A stretch of DNA of 54,377 nt from IMG/VR virus record IMGVR_UViG_3300044712_000791, positions 1-54,377 of that record. The stretch is one strand, 5' to 3'. Source of the stretch: a virus. Position 1 is the stretch's first letter. Each line of letters opens with the position of its first letter. This document shows, in pieces, positions 39,061-46,521 of the stretch. The notes beneath the pieces are model-generated. The model was not told where the DNA came from. It searched no databases and saw nothing but the letters and a program-made list of their open reading frames with translations. Made by a program: the position numbers and the translations under genes.

Positions 39061-40434
39061 TTAACGTGTTGAACGCTTCCGATGAGCAAGAAGCCTCTCC
39101 GTGTTGAATCGCTGCTCGCACAGGTCGCAGACCAGGGCGCGCTTCGCACGCTGTTCCCGGGTGACCGGCGGCAGGGTGACCGGGTGCATGTCCTCGGCTC
39201 GGCATGGCAGCCCGCAGTTCCCGCACGGGTTCCCAGCGTCCCGGATGAGGAACTCGAACTGGAGCGGCTTCTTGGGCGGCTCGCCGTACTTCGCCAGCGC
39301 CCGGGCACGCAGCACCTCGTAGCTGTAGCCCCGGCCGCCCTTGACGATGTGCTTGAGCAGGTTGTTCAGCGACTCCGTGTAGGCGTTGGTGTACGGGTGG
39401 TCGAAGACGGCCAGAATCTCCGTGCGCCAGTTCCGCATGGCCGTGAGCAGCGGCTTGAACTCCGTCTTGATGGCCGGCGTGACCAGCGAGGGGAACTCGT
39501 CCCAGGCCTTCAGGGCTTCCGCCTTGGGCAGCTCGAACAGGCTGTAGAACGCTTCCTTGGCCTTGTAGGCGGCGGCAATCTCCGGCTCGTTGTCCAGCCA
39601 CATCCCGAGGTTGAAGCGCTGCTTCTCGGTCAGGTTGCGGGGCCGCTTGTTGAGCTGCACCTTGGACCGAATCCAGGCCCTGCGCACCTCGTCGCCCTTG
39701 GTCTTGGCCAGCCTGATGCGCACGTCGTCCATCCCCTCGCCGGCCATCCGCAGGATGTGGAACTTGTCCACCACGATGGCCGCCTGGGGCAGCAGCTCGC
39801 GCGCCAGGCGCTGATAGGGGCGCCACATGTCGATGGTCACCACCTCGACCTTGGAGCGGTCCTTGAACTGCCCCAGCCACCGGGCCACGGTGTCCTTGTC
39901 CCGGCCGGGGAGCATGTCCAGCAGTCTCCGACCCTCCACGTCCGTGACCACCAGGCGCAGCTCGCCGGCAATCTGGGTCTCGTCCATTCCCAGCACCCGA
40001 GGAAGGCGGGGCCGGTGTTGGGCAGCCAGTTCGGCCATCCGCTCGGCAGCCACGGCCCGGACGGTCTTCTCGTCCACGCCCACCTCCCGGGCGACGTGCG
40101 CGAAGGTGTGCCGCAGGGCCGCCTTGGCGATGAACTCCGCACAGCGCTCCGTCATGCGCCGCTCGTCCAGAACGCCGCCCAGGGGCTGCAGGAAGGTCTC
40201 CCCGCAGTCCCGGCAGCGGTAGCGCCTCACCGTGGCCTCCAGCTTGGCCGAGAAGCCCCGGATGGGCGAGTCGGCGTAGGTGGTGGTCTTGGTGCCGTGC
40301 CGGTACAGGCTCATGCCCCCGCACTTGGTGCAGGCCCGCGGCTCGTGCAGGTACTCGGCCGAGAAGGTCTCCACGCCCTCCTCGGTCCTCTTGTCGGTCA
40401 GCGTCCAGCCGTCCATGTCCAGGATGTCTCTCAT
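39061..40434 (-). CDS. ISL3-family transposase
   Basis: 457 aa. N-terminal zinc-binding part with CTKCGGMSLYRHG and CRDCGETFLQP (residues about 35-85), then HTH-like FIAKAALRHTFAHVAREVGV, then the DDE catalytic region (VLGMDETQIAGELRLVVTD, VVTIDMWRPYQRLARELLP, VVDKFHILRMAGEG, and later TNAYTESLNNLLKHIVKGG with the final Glu). This matches the ISL3 transposase layout. The stop lies within the left inverted repeat. An extra C-terminal zinc part (CGNCGLPC, CDLCEQRF) is also seen. Confidence 0.93.
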   Translation of the reverse strand: MRDILDMDGWTLTDKRTEEGVETFSAEYLHEPRACTKCGGMSLYRHGTKTTTYADSPIRGFSAKLEATVRRYRCRDCGETFLQPLGGVLDERRMTERCAEFIAKAALRHTFAHVAREVGVDEKTVRAVAAERMAELAAQHRPRLPRVLGMDETQIAGELRLVVTDVEGRRLLDMLPGRDKDTVARWLGQFKDRSKVEVVTIDMWRPYQRLARELLPQAAIVVDKFHILRMAGEGMDDVRIRLAKTKGDEVRRAWIRSKVQLNKRPRNLTEKQRFNLGMWLDNEPEIAAAYKAKEAFYSLFELPKAEALKAWDEFPSLVTPAIKTEFKPLLTAMRNWRTEILAVFDHPYTNAYTESLNNLLKHIVKGGRGYSYEVLRARALAKYGEPPKKPLQFEFLIRDAGNPCGNCGLPCRAEDMHPVTLPPVTREQRAKRALVCDLCEQRFNTERLLAHRKRSTR

Positions 40435-40458
40435 TCCCGGATTGTCGTGTGGAAAGGG

Positions 40459-40935
40459 CTAGCTCTCCCGCAATCCGTAAGCAGCGCCGTACCGAGCGCG
40501 GTACGGACAGGTTCCGGCGTGAACCGCCGGATGAGGCTTGTTGTCGTGCAGGCAGTTGCACCCCGGTTGGACGGAGTACCTGTAGCGCGCGTTCTCGTAG
40601 GTGAGCAACGCTTGCTCTGCCTCGGCCAGCACCCGCGGCGCCACCTCGTGCGGCTCCAGCACCCCAGGGATGCCGGACAGCAGCGTGATGGCCGTCAGGA
40701 ACTCGACGCTGACCCCGTTCTCCTTCTTGCCGTCCTCGTACACCTTGCGGCTCCGCAGGATGCGCAGACGGTGCGCCAGCGTGGCTTTGAGGCGGTACAG
40801 CTCCAACTCCGCCTTGTCTGCTCTGGTGGACTCCTCGCACAGCTTGCAGCCCGCCACAGAGCCCAGTTCCTCGCCGCACAGCTCGCAAGGATTCGGTTCC
40901 GGGTCGGGCGGTGTGCCCCACGCTTCCCAACTCAT
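40459..40935 (-). CDS. Passenger gene of the insertion sequence, zinc-finger-like
   Basis: 158 aa. I chose ATG 40935, which has GGGAG 5 nt upstream. The N-terminal part has CELCGEELG and CKLCEES, one likely four-Cys zinc site. The middle is a helical segment (ADKAELELYRLKATLAHRLR) and the end has CNCLHDNKPHPAVHAGTCPY, a second Cys/His cluster. It lies upstream of the transposase in the same direction. It may regulate or target transposition; no function is known to me. Confidence 0.65.
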   Translation of the reverse strand: MSWEAWGTPPDPEPNPCELCGEELGSVAGCKLCEESTRADKAELELYRLKATLAHRLRILRSRKVYEDGKKENGVSVEFLTAITLLSGIPGVLEPHEVAPRVLAEAEQALLTYENARYRYSVQPGCNCLHDNKPHPAVHAGTCPYRARYGAAYGLRES

Positions 40936-41014
40936 AGCTCTCCCTTTCAACACGAAATTCCGTTCCAAGATGATAATGCAGCATCATGGTTTCCACACGC
41001 AATTCCGCTTACCC

Positions 41015-41022
41015 ATGAAAGA
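41015..41022. repeat. Target site duplication, right copy (ATGAAAGA)
   Basis: Second copy of the ATGAAAGA duplication. It supplies the start codon of the ASCH-like gene. Confidence 0.92.
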
Positions 41023-41671
41023 GCGCCCCATCTTGTTCAGCGCGCCGATGGTGCGCGCGCTGCTGTCCGGCACGAAGACCCAGACCAGGCGAGCGGTGCG
41101 CAAGCAGTTCGCCCCTGACGCGCTTGTCGCCGAAGTCGGCGCAACAACCCCCGAGGGCTGGCAAGTGTCCGGCCATTCCGGCCTGTGGTGGGATGACGCG
41201 GGCGCGTGCCTCGAGGATGCTGTTCGCTGCCCCTACGGGATGCCAGGCGACCGGCTATGGGTGCGCGAGACCTTCGCCAAGATCGACGGCCAGACCCAGC
41301 CGTGGATTGAGACCGACTACCGCGCGACGTACACCCACGGCGACCGCCTGGGCGACAGCCTGGGCATCAAGAAGCGATGGACGCCGGCCATCCACATGCC
41401 GCGCGCGGCCAGCCGGATCACGCTGGAAGTCACCGGCGTGCGCGTCGAGCGGCTGCAGGACATCAGCGAGGCGGATGCGATTGCGGAGGGCGTCGGCGAC
41501 CAGCCGCGACTGGCCGGCTACAGCCCCAAGGCCGGATGCCAATGGGAGCCGCAAGACCCGCGTGACCTCTACGCCCAGCTCTGGGAACAGATCAACGGCC
41601 CCGGGTCGTGGGAGGTGAACCCCTGGGTCTGGGTCATCCAGTTCAAGCGGCTTGAAGGCGGCACGGCATGA
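41015..41671 (+). CDS. ASCH-like phage protein, restarted by the target duplication
   Basis: 218 aa. The start KERPILFSAPMVRALLSGTK and the continuation TQTRRAVRKQ, GDRLWVRETFAK, ITLEVTGVRVERLQDISEAD and WEVNPWVWVIQFKR match a common phage protein with an ASCH-type RNA-binding fold. The ATG and the next five bases are the right copy of the 8-bp duplication, so the frame is whole. The former ribosome site (end of the gene at 39045) is now 2 kb away, and no good one lies upstream of 41015, so translation may be poor. Confidence 0.75.
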   Translation: MKERPILFSAPMVRALLSGTKTQTRRAVRKQFAPDALVAEVGATTPEGWQVSGHSGLWWDDAGACLEDAVRCPYGMPGDRLWVRETFAKIDGQTQPWIETDYRATYTHGDRLGDSLGIKKRWTPAIHMPRAASRITLEVTGVRVERLQDISEADAIAEGVGDQPRLAGYSPKAGCQWEPQDPRDLYAQLWEQINGPGSWEVNPWVWVIQFKRLEGGTA

Positions 41672-41877
41672 CCCCGAACACCGTCACTCTACCGTCCGGG
41701 CTGACGCTGGTTGCGCGCGCCAAGACCAGCGGCTGCAGTGGCTGCTGGTTTCATGTCCATCTGGGCGGATGCATCGGCTTCCTGTCCCATCAACCTGGCT
41801 GCGGCGACCTGACGCGAGCCGACGGCCAGAACATCATCTGGATCCAGAATTCCCAGGAAGGAGGCGGCAATGTCTGA
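41668..41877 (+). CDS. Small Cys-rich protein, 69 aa
   Basis: ATG 41668 overlaps the previous stop. Four Cys (GCSGCWFHVHLGGC and PGCGDLTRADG) could hold one metal or disulphides. Remaining sequence is beta-like (TVTLPSGLTLVARAK, QNIIWIQNSQ). It overlaps the next gene by 8 nt. Function is unknown. Confidence 0.55.
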   Translation: MTPNTVTLPSGLTLVARAKTSGCSGCWFHVHLGGCIGFLSHQPGCGDLTRADGQNIIWIQNSQEGGGNV

Positions 41878-42133
41878 CCTGAACGACGACATGCGCCAGT
41901 GGGGCGCGAAGATCCGCGCAGCGGCCGGCCTGCCGGCTGTGGCACCCATGCGCATCATCGTGACGCACAAGAAGACCGGCGGACTCTACGAAGTCATGGG
42001 GCCGGCGACCCTCGAGGCGTCTGGTGAGGCCGTGACCGTCTACCGATCCATGGCAGATGGCCGCGTCTGGGTACGCCCGACTGCCGAAATGCTGGACGGT
42101 CGTTTTGAGCTGCATGCAGGCGGCGCGGCATGA
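41870..42133 (+). CDS. DUF1653-like small protein, 87 aa
   Basis: The C-terminal half (GGLYEVMGPATLEASGEAVT, VYRSMADGRVWVRPTAEMLD, GRFE) follows a pattern common in phage and bacterial proteins of unknown role: a small beta domain that senses nothing known. The N-terminus is helical. The start overlaps the gene before and the stop overlaps the next ATG (ATGA). Confidence 0.6.
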   Translation: MSDLNDDMRQWGAKIRAAAGLPAVAPMRIIVTHKKTGGLYEVMGPATLEASGEAVTVYRSMADGRVWVRPTAEMLDGRFELHAGGAA

Positions 42134-42240
42134 AGGCGCACCTGCTGCTGGTCCTGATGAGCCTGGCCGCCGCCGGCTGGGTCGTCTGGACGATCGTCGA
42201 CCAGGTCCAGACCATCCTGGGGAGCCTGGCCCATGCCTGA
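42130..42240 (+). CDS. 36-aa single-pass membrane peptide
   Basis: A short frame from ATG 42130 (overlapping the previous stop) to TGA 42238-42240. It reads as a hydrophobic helix (LLLVLMSLAAAGWVVWTIVD) with a short polar end. The next gene starts 5 nt before its stop codon, at 42233. Tight overlap on both sides supports real translation. It could be a small membrane-active phage peptide. Confidence 0.55.
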   Translation: MKAHLLLVLMSLAAAGWVVWTIVDQVQTILGSLAHA

Positions 42241-42484
42241 CCTACGCCTCGAGGACATCCCGCCGGAAGTGATCCAGGCGGCCGAACTGGTCGGCCGGTT
42301 CTTCGAGGAACGCGGCGTCGAGGTCTGGGAGCTGGGCCCGGTGCGCAACCGCCACCAGCCGACCCCGCCATGCCGGCGCGGCCAGGCCTGCGCCTGCCAC
42401 AACGACTGCACCGACGATCCGAACCTGGCCCAGCCCCGCCGATTCATCGACCGGCCGCCGGTCTATCTGTACCACCGTCCGTGA
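42233..42484 (+). CDS. Hypothetical protein, 83 aa
   Basis: Helical N-terminal part (EDIPPEVIQAAELVGRFFEE) followed by a short Cys-rich part (CRRGQACACHNDC) and an Arg/Pro end (DRPPVYLYHRP). The start lies inside the gene before. It may bind a metal; function is unknown. Confidence 0.55.
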   Translation: MPDLRLEDIPPEVIQAAELVGRFFEERGVEVWELGPVRNRHQPTPPCRRGQACACHNDCTDDPNLAQPRRFIDRPPVYLYHRP

Positions 42485-42499
42485 CCGAGGACACACGCA

Positions 42500-42802
42500 A
42501 TGCGTGACCCATCGGCGACAATCGACGCACCGCCGCCCGAGTGCCCGACCATGCTTGAACTGACCACCCAGCCGACCCCCGAACAGATCCTGGCCGCCCG
42601 CCAGGCGGCCGGGCACACCCAGGCGCAGGCGGCCGAACTGGTCGGCCTGTCGGGCGGCATCCGCTGGTCCGAGTACGAGCGCCACGGGCCGACCGGCCGC
42701 CGGATCGACGCGGCCCGCTGGCAGCTGTACCTGCTGATGACCGATCAGCACCCGGAATGGCGCCTGGCGCGCCGCCGCAAGGCGGCCGTCAGGCCAGCCT
42801 GA
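42500..42802 (+). CDS. HTH protein, XRE-like
   Basis: 100 aa from ATG 42500 (GAGG about 10 nt upstream); an in-frame ATG at 42551 is an alternative. Residues about 27-60 look like an XRE helix-turn-helix (EQILAARQAAGHTQAQAAEL, VGLSGGIRWSEYER). The end is helical and basic. Its 3' end overlaps that of the convergent serine recombinase by 14 nt. It is a candidate regulator of the accessory operons or of the recombinase. Confidence 0.62.
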   Translation: MRDPSATIDAPPPECPTMLELTTQPTPEQILAARQAAGHTQAQAAELVGLSGGIRWSEYERHGPTGRRIDAARWQLYLLMTDQHPEWRLARRRKAAVRPA

Positions 42803-44396
42803 GCCGGCGTTTCCAGTCGCAATTGCGCGCCCCCGCAACCACTTCTAGAGACTCGCCGCCGGCCTGCATCACTAGGCGGACGGCCGGGTCGATCAACTCG
42901 GCGTAGATCGCGCCACCCTCATGCACCACCGTGACCTGGCCGACGATGTCGGCCAGGATCGCGCGCGTCCGGTCGCGGTCTTCGTCGTGCAGCACCGACG
43001 TGAGCTGTAGCAGCATGCGCCGGTACCGGGCCGTGACGTCGCCCACCAGGCCGGCCGCGTCGAGCGGCGGCTCGATCGTCAGCAGCAGGTCGGCGCGCTC
43101 AGTCTCAGCGGCGCGCAGCCGGGCCGCCAGCGCGTCGCTCGCGCCGATCGTGGCGATCGCATCGACCAGGCGCGCCAACTCCGCATCCAGGGCCACCAGC
43201 CGGCGCCGCGCCGCGTCCCCTGCGCGCTCAGCCTCGGCCTTCCGCCGCGCGACGACCGCGCGCACGGCCGCCTGAACTTCGGCGAGCGCGTCCTGGCTGG
43301 CCAGCTGGTCGCGCACTTCAGCCACCAGGCGCTGATCGACGAGCGTGCGCTCAATCGTGCGCCCGTCCGGGCAGACCGTCGGGCCGCGATCCTTGTGCGC
43401 GTTGCAGCCGTAGCGCTGGCGGTTGATGGCGATCATGGGGCCGCCGCAGGTTGAGCAGCGCAGCAGGCCCGAGAAGAGCGACTTGGGGACCGTGCCGCCA
43501 CCGGTGCGCGTGCCGCGCGCTGGCCCGCTGCGCATCCTCGCGTGCACCGCCTGCCAGGTCGACGCCGGCACGATGCGCAGCGCCTCGTCCTCGCGCACCT
43601 GCCACTCATGGCGCGGCCGGTCGACGTAGCGCCGCTTGCCGGTGTCCGGGTCCTTGATCCACTGCCGGCGGTTCCAGACCACGCGGCCGATGTACAGCTC
43701 ATTGTTGAGCATGCCCAGGCCCAGCCGCGCCGTGCCCTGCAGGGCGCTGACCGCCCACGTGCCGCCGCGCGCGCTGGCCACCCCGCGCCGGTTCAGGTCG
43801 TGCACGATCGCGCGGCAGGACTCGCCGTCGGCGAATCGGTCGAAGACCTCGAGGACGATGCGCGCCTCGTCGGCATTGATGACCATACGCCGGCCATGGG
43901 GCGTCTGTTCGCTCCCGTAGCCGTAGGACCGGCCGCCGGCCGACATGCCGCGGTCGAAGTTCCCGGCGAGCCCACGGTGCGTCTTCTCGCGCAGGTCGTC
44001 GAGGTACAGCTCATTGACCAGGCCGCGCGCGATCCGCATGACCTTGCGGCCGTGTGCCTGGCTGTCGTAGCCGTCGGCCGTGCCGATGATGCGGATGCCC
44101 CGATGCTCGAGGCGCTTCACCATGGTCTCGGCTTCGCCCAGTTCGCGCGACAGCCGGTCCAGGCCCTCGAGGATCAACACGTCGAACCGGCCGGCCAGCG
44201 CATCCGCCAGCAGGGCCTTCCCCCCCGGCCGGAGCGCGACAGGCGTCGAGCCGCTGATGCCTTCATCGGCATGCGTGGCGATGATGGTCCAGCCTTCACG
44301 CTGGGCGCGGTCGTGCGCGGCGCGCAGCTGGTCAGCGATCGAGGTTTCGCGCTGGCGGTCGGTGCTGTAGCGGGCGTACAGGATCGCGCGGTGCAT
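42789..44396 (-). CDS. Large serine recombinase (phage integrase)
   Basis: 535 aa. I chose the ATG at 44396. The resolvase domain (about 1-145) starts AILYARYSTDRQRETSIADQ with Ser11 as the nucleophile and includes LEGLDRLSRELGEAETMV. The recombinase domain covers about 150-300. A zinc ribbon follows (LLRCSTCGGPM, YGCNAHKDRGPTVC, about 325-370), then a coiled coil. This is the standard layout of phage integrases of this class. It should insert the phage into the host chromosome; the attachment site was not identified. Confidence 0.88.
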   Translation of the reverse strand: MHRAILYARYSTDRQRETSIADQLRAAHDRAQREGWTIIATHADEGISGSTPVALRPGGKALLADALAGRFDVLILEGLDRLSRELGEAETMVKRLEHRGIRIIGTADGYDSQAHGRKVMRIARGLVNELYLDDLREKTHRGLAGNFDRGMSAGGRSYGYGSEQTPHGRRMVINADEARIVLEVFDRFADGESCRAIVHDLNRRGVASARGGTWAVSALQGTARLGLGMLNNELYIGRVVWNRRQWIKDPDTGKRRYVDRPRHEWQVREDEALRIVPASTWQAVHARMRSGPARGTRTGGGTVPKSLFSGLLRCSTCGGPMIAINRQRYGCNAHKDRGPTVCPDGRTIERTLVDQRLVAEVRDQLASQDALAEVQAAVRAVVARRKAEAERAGDAARRRLVALDAELARLVDAIATIGASDALAARLRAAETERADLLLTIEPPLDAAGLVGDVTARYRRMLLQLTSVLHDEDRDRTRAILADIVGQVTVVHEGGAIYAELIDPAVRLVMQAGGESLEVVAGARNCDWKRRLRLA

Positions 44397-44514
44397 GGCG
44401 TGCAGTGGTCCCGGTAGATTCCGCCAGGGCATCGCGCACCAGGCGCTCAGCCAGCAGCTCGATGAGCTGCGACCGGGCGATCCTGCGGCGATCCGGAGCG
44501 GATGTCGGGTGCAT
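44332..44514 (-). CDS. Small leader protein overlapping the recombinase start
   Basis: 60 aa, in another frame across the first 65 nt of the recombinase gene. The first half (RRRIARSQLIELLAERLVRD, then ALAEST) looks like small phage proteins that often precede integrases. The rest is Arg/Pro-rich and may be fortuitous. The ribosome site is weak. It could couple translation of the recombinase. Confidence 0.45.
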   Translation of the reverse strand: MHPTSAPDRRRIARSQLIELLAERLVRDALAESTGTTARHAPRDPVRPLQHRPPARNLDR

Positions 44515-44520
44515 CTTATC

Positions 44521-44545
44521 GGCCCGGCTTGTGGACTGCCGGGCC
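44521..44545 (-). terminator. GC-rich hairpin between the leftward operon and the recombinase unit
   Basis: GGCCCGGC (44521-44528) pairs with GCCGGGCC (44538-44545) around a 9-nt loop. Read leftward it lies just after the end of the DUF6378-like gene (44554) and before the leader protein of the recombinase. There is no T-run, so it is likely a partial terminator or an RNA-processing site. Confidence 0.45.
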
Positions 44546-44553
44546 CTTCAGGT

Positions 44554-44904
44554 TCAAGGGGTCGCCTGGCCAGTCGGCGCCGACTCGCGCGCCATGGCCT
44601 CGCCCAGCAGGGCCGCGTAAGCGATGTTGTCCTCGGCGCTGTCCCGGTGGAACCCGGGCGCGGAGAACAGGCGCACCTGCTTGAGCAGCTGCAGGAACAG
44701 CCAGCCCTCGGCCTCGCTCAGCGCCGCCAGGTCGTCGCGCCGGGTGATCGCGTTGAAGGCCGTGACGATGGCCGACACGCTGCGCTCGCCCTGGGGCTGA
44801 TCGTAGGTCGCCGCGCGCTCGAGCATGTGCCGGTGCGCAGCGTCCAGCAGGCTGGGCGCCGTCACCAGGATCGGCGTGCCCAGAATCTCGTTCGGCGCGC
44901 TCAT
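44554..44904 (-). CDS. DUF6378-like phage protein, 116 aa
   Basis: I chose ATG 44904, which overlaps the upstream stop. The sequence shows MLERAATYDQPQGERSVSAI, VTAFNAITRRDDLAALSEAE, GWLFLQLLKQVRLFSAPGF and HRDSAEDNIAYAALLGEAMA, a family pattern widely found in phages, with conserved Tyr, Lys/Arg and Asp positions. The biochemical role is not known to me. It is at the end of the leftward operon. Confidence 0.7.
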   Translation of the reverse strand: MSAPNEILGTPILVTAPSLLDAAHRHMLERAATYDQPQGERSVSAIVTAFNAITRRDDLAALSEAEGWLFLQLLKQVRLFSAPGFHRDSAEDNIAYAALLGEAMARESAPTGQATP

Positions 44905-45932
44905 GCCTCGCCGCCTTCCGACTCGATGCCTGCAGCCGGCGCGTAGCGGCCCGCCGGGATCGCGTGCGCGGCCGACTGGCCAAGGGCGCCGCATGGCTCC
45001 CAGCACTGGCTCTGATCGGTGCAGGCGCTGTTGCCCATGGCCTCGCGCGCAGGGCATTGCGGCCGGCCGCCGGTGTCCTTGACGCCCATGGCCGTGAGCT
45101 GCGACCGCACGGCCGCCGCGTCCATGAACGAGGGCATGCGCAGCACCAGGCCGAAGGCAGTCGGGCCGGAGAACGGCGACATCGTCGTGCGGGTGAAGGC
45201 GGGCACCTGCGCTGCGGCGGGCGGGGCGTAGCGAAGGACAGCACGCACGACCTCGACCGCGTTGTCGTGCGTGCTGTCTGCCAGCAGCACCGTGATCGCC
45301 TCGTCAACATCGGGCTTCCCGCAGATGACCTCCGCTTCGGGCCACGGCACCGGCTCCCCGGCCGGCGCAGCGGCGGCGATCGGCTTGCGGAATTCCGACT
45401 CGGGCACGACCATGCCGGGCGCGCACTTGGGACAGCCGGTGCCGGACCCGTGCCGGTATGCCTTCTTGCACTGGGCGCACTGCGAGGGCAGCGCCACCGG
45501 AGCGGGGGCGGCGAGCGCGGCGCGGCCGGCCTTGCAGTCCGGATAGTCGCAGTCGTCCACGCTGTTGCGGCAGTCGCAGGCCGAAAGGTCAGCGGCCGGC
45601 GCCGGGCCGACGTTGACCTTCCCCACCGACTCAGCGCCGATGCGGTCGCACGACTGGCTCGCGCGGCACAGGCCCTCGTCGACACAGTCGGCGCCGCAGA
45701 ACACCGGCCGCACCGCGCCGTCGGCCGTGACCTGCAGCGGCGCGATGCGTGCACCCAGCGCGCTGGCCTGCGCGTCGAGCGCATCGGCCGCCGCCTGCAG
45801 GTCCTCGAGACGATCGGCCGTGCCAACGATCGACCAGGCCGGCCCGCTGCCGTCGGCGACCAGGTGCGGCCGTCGAGCCGCGAAGATGGCGCGCAGCGAC
45901 GCGGCCAGCTCCGTGGGTTGCTTGTTGCTCAT
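44901..45932 (-). CDS. Cys-rich hypothetical protein, 343 aa
   Basis: The first 75 residues include a helical part (DLQAAADALDAQASALGARI). Next are several Cys groups (CGADCVDEGLC, CDCRNSVDDCDYPDC, CAQCKKAYRHGSGTGCPKC), of which the last looks like a zinc ribbon. The C-terminal third has further Cys (QCPAREAMGNSACTDQSQC). The start overlaps the upstream tiny gene (ATGA). It looks like a mosaic of joined short pieces; function is unknown. Confidence 0.55.
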   Translation of the reverse strand: MSNKQPTELAASLRAIFAARRPHLVADGSGPAWSIVGTADRLEDLQAAADALDAQASALGARIAPLQVTADGAVRPVFCGADCVDEGLCRASQSCDRIGAESVGKVNVGPAPAADLSACDCRNSVDDCDYPDCKAGRAALAAPAPVALPSQCAQCKKAYRHGSGTGCPKCAPGMVVPESEFRKPIAAAAPAGEPVPWPEAEVICGKPDVDEAITVLLADSTHDNAVEVVRAVLRYAPPAAAQVPAFTRTTMSPFSGPTAFGLVLRMPSFMDAAAVRSQLTAMGVKDTGGRPQCPAREAMGNSACTDQSQCWEPCGALGQSAAHAIPAGRYAPAAGIESEGGEA

Positions 45933-46093
45933 GTCCAGACCTTTCTGGGGTGATGCTCGACCTGTTCGGATGCGGCCGGGCCGATGTAGAGCAGGACCTC
46001 GACGATGCCGAAGACCTGCAGAAGGATCACGAGGACAACGGCCCAGCCCAAGCCGCTGGCGATGACCTCGAGGATGTCGCGCAGCGTGCGCAT
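45929..46093 (-). CDS. 54-aa single-pass membrane protein
   Basis: Short leftward frame from ATG 46093 to TGA 45931-45929, whose stop overlaps the next gene's ATG (45932). It starts TLRDILEVIASGLGWAVV, continues LVILLQVFGIVEVLLYIG (a hydrophobic stretch at about residues 17-38), and ends in a polar tail (EHHPRKVWT). It fills an otherwise empty 160-bp gap in the operon. It is a small membrane protein; possible roles are superinfection exclusion or lysis control. Confidence 0.6.
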   Translation of the reverse strand: MRTLRDILEVIASGLGWAVVLVILLQVFGIVEVLLYIGPAASEQVEHHPRKVWT

Positions 46094-46095
46094 GG

Positions 46096-46521
46096 TCAGA
46101 AGCGCTTCCCGCCTTCGGCGCGGCGCGCTTCGGGCTTGTGGTCGGCGCGGTTCGCGTTGAAGGCCAGCTTTTCAGCGATGGCGCCGGCCACGTCGAGGCC
46201 CAGGCCGCCGGCCATGTCGAAGATCCGGATGACGGCGTCGGCGAGCTCGACTTCGAGCATGGTCCGGTGCGGCAGCTTGTCGTCGGCCAGGCCCTTGCGC
46301 GCGCCTTCCATGCCTTCGGCCAGTTCGGTGACGACCAGCATCAGCAGCTCGCCCACGTTCTTGTTCGGCGCGATGAGCGGGTAGCCGGTCGACGTCAGAT
46401 CGCGGCCCGTCAGCAGCTCGGTCCACCAGCCGTTCGCGCGCGCCTGGCCGTGGCAGAAGTAGTTCAGGGTCTCGCCGGCCTGGCGGATCTTGTCGGCGTC
46501 GAGGTTGAAGGTCTGGGTCAT
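46096..46521 (-). CDS. MazG-like NTP pyrophosphohydrolase
   Basis: 141 aa from ATG 46521, overlapping the upstream stop. The helical core KNVGELLMLVVTELAEGMEG, then MLEVELADAVIRIFDMAGG, carries the acidic pattern ExxExxE (from Glu66) and ExxD (Glu92 to Asp95) used by MazG-type enzymes to bind magnesium. Such enzymes hydrolyse nucleotide triphosphates or stress nucleotides. In phage they may delay starvation responses. Activity is inferred from pattern. Confidence 0.72.
   Translation of the reverse strand: MTQTFNLDADKIRQAGETLNYFCHGQARANGWWTELLTGRDLTSTGYPLIAPNKNVGELLMLVVTELAEGMEGARKGLADDKLPHRTMLEVELADAVIRIFDMAGGLGLDVAGAIAEKLAFNANRADHKPEARRAEGGKRF

Larger units (their letters stand above)
39050..41014 (-). 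mobile_element. Complete ISL3-type insertion sequence, 1965 bp
   Basis: The ends are imperfect inverted repeats of about 24 bp beginning GGGTA (left from 39050; right read backwards from 41014, GGGTAAGCGGAATTGCGTGT), with about 17 of 24 matches. An 8-bp direct duplication flanks it. It carries a leftward transposase and a second leftward gene. Base and codon use differ mildly from the phage genes. Both ends, transposase and duplication are intact, so it is probably recent and may still be mobile. Confidence 0.93.

Noticed and set aside
42789-44600. Attachment site next to the serine recombinase
   Set aside because: No clear candidate with a central dinucleotide and inverted arms can be chosen without a host junction sequence; the hairpin at 44521-44545 is more likely a terminator.
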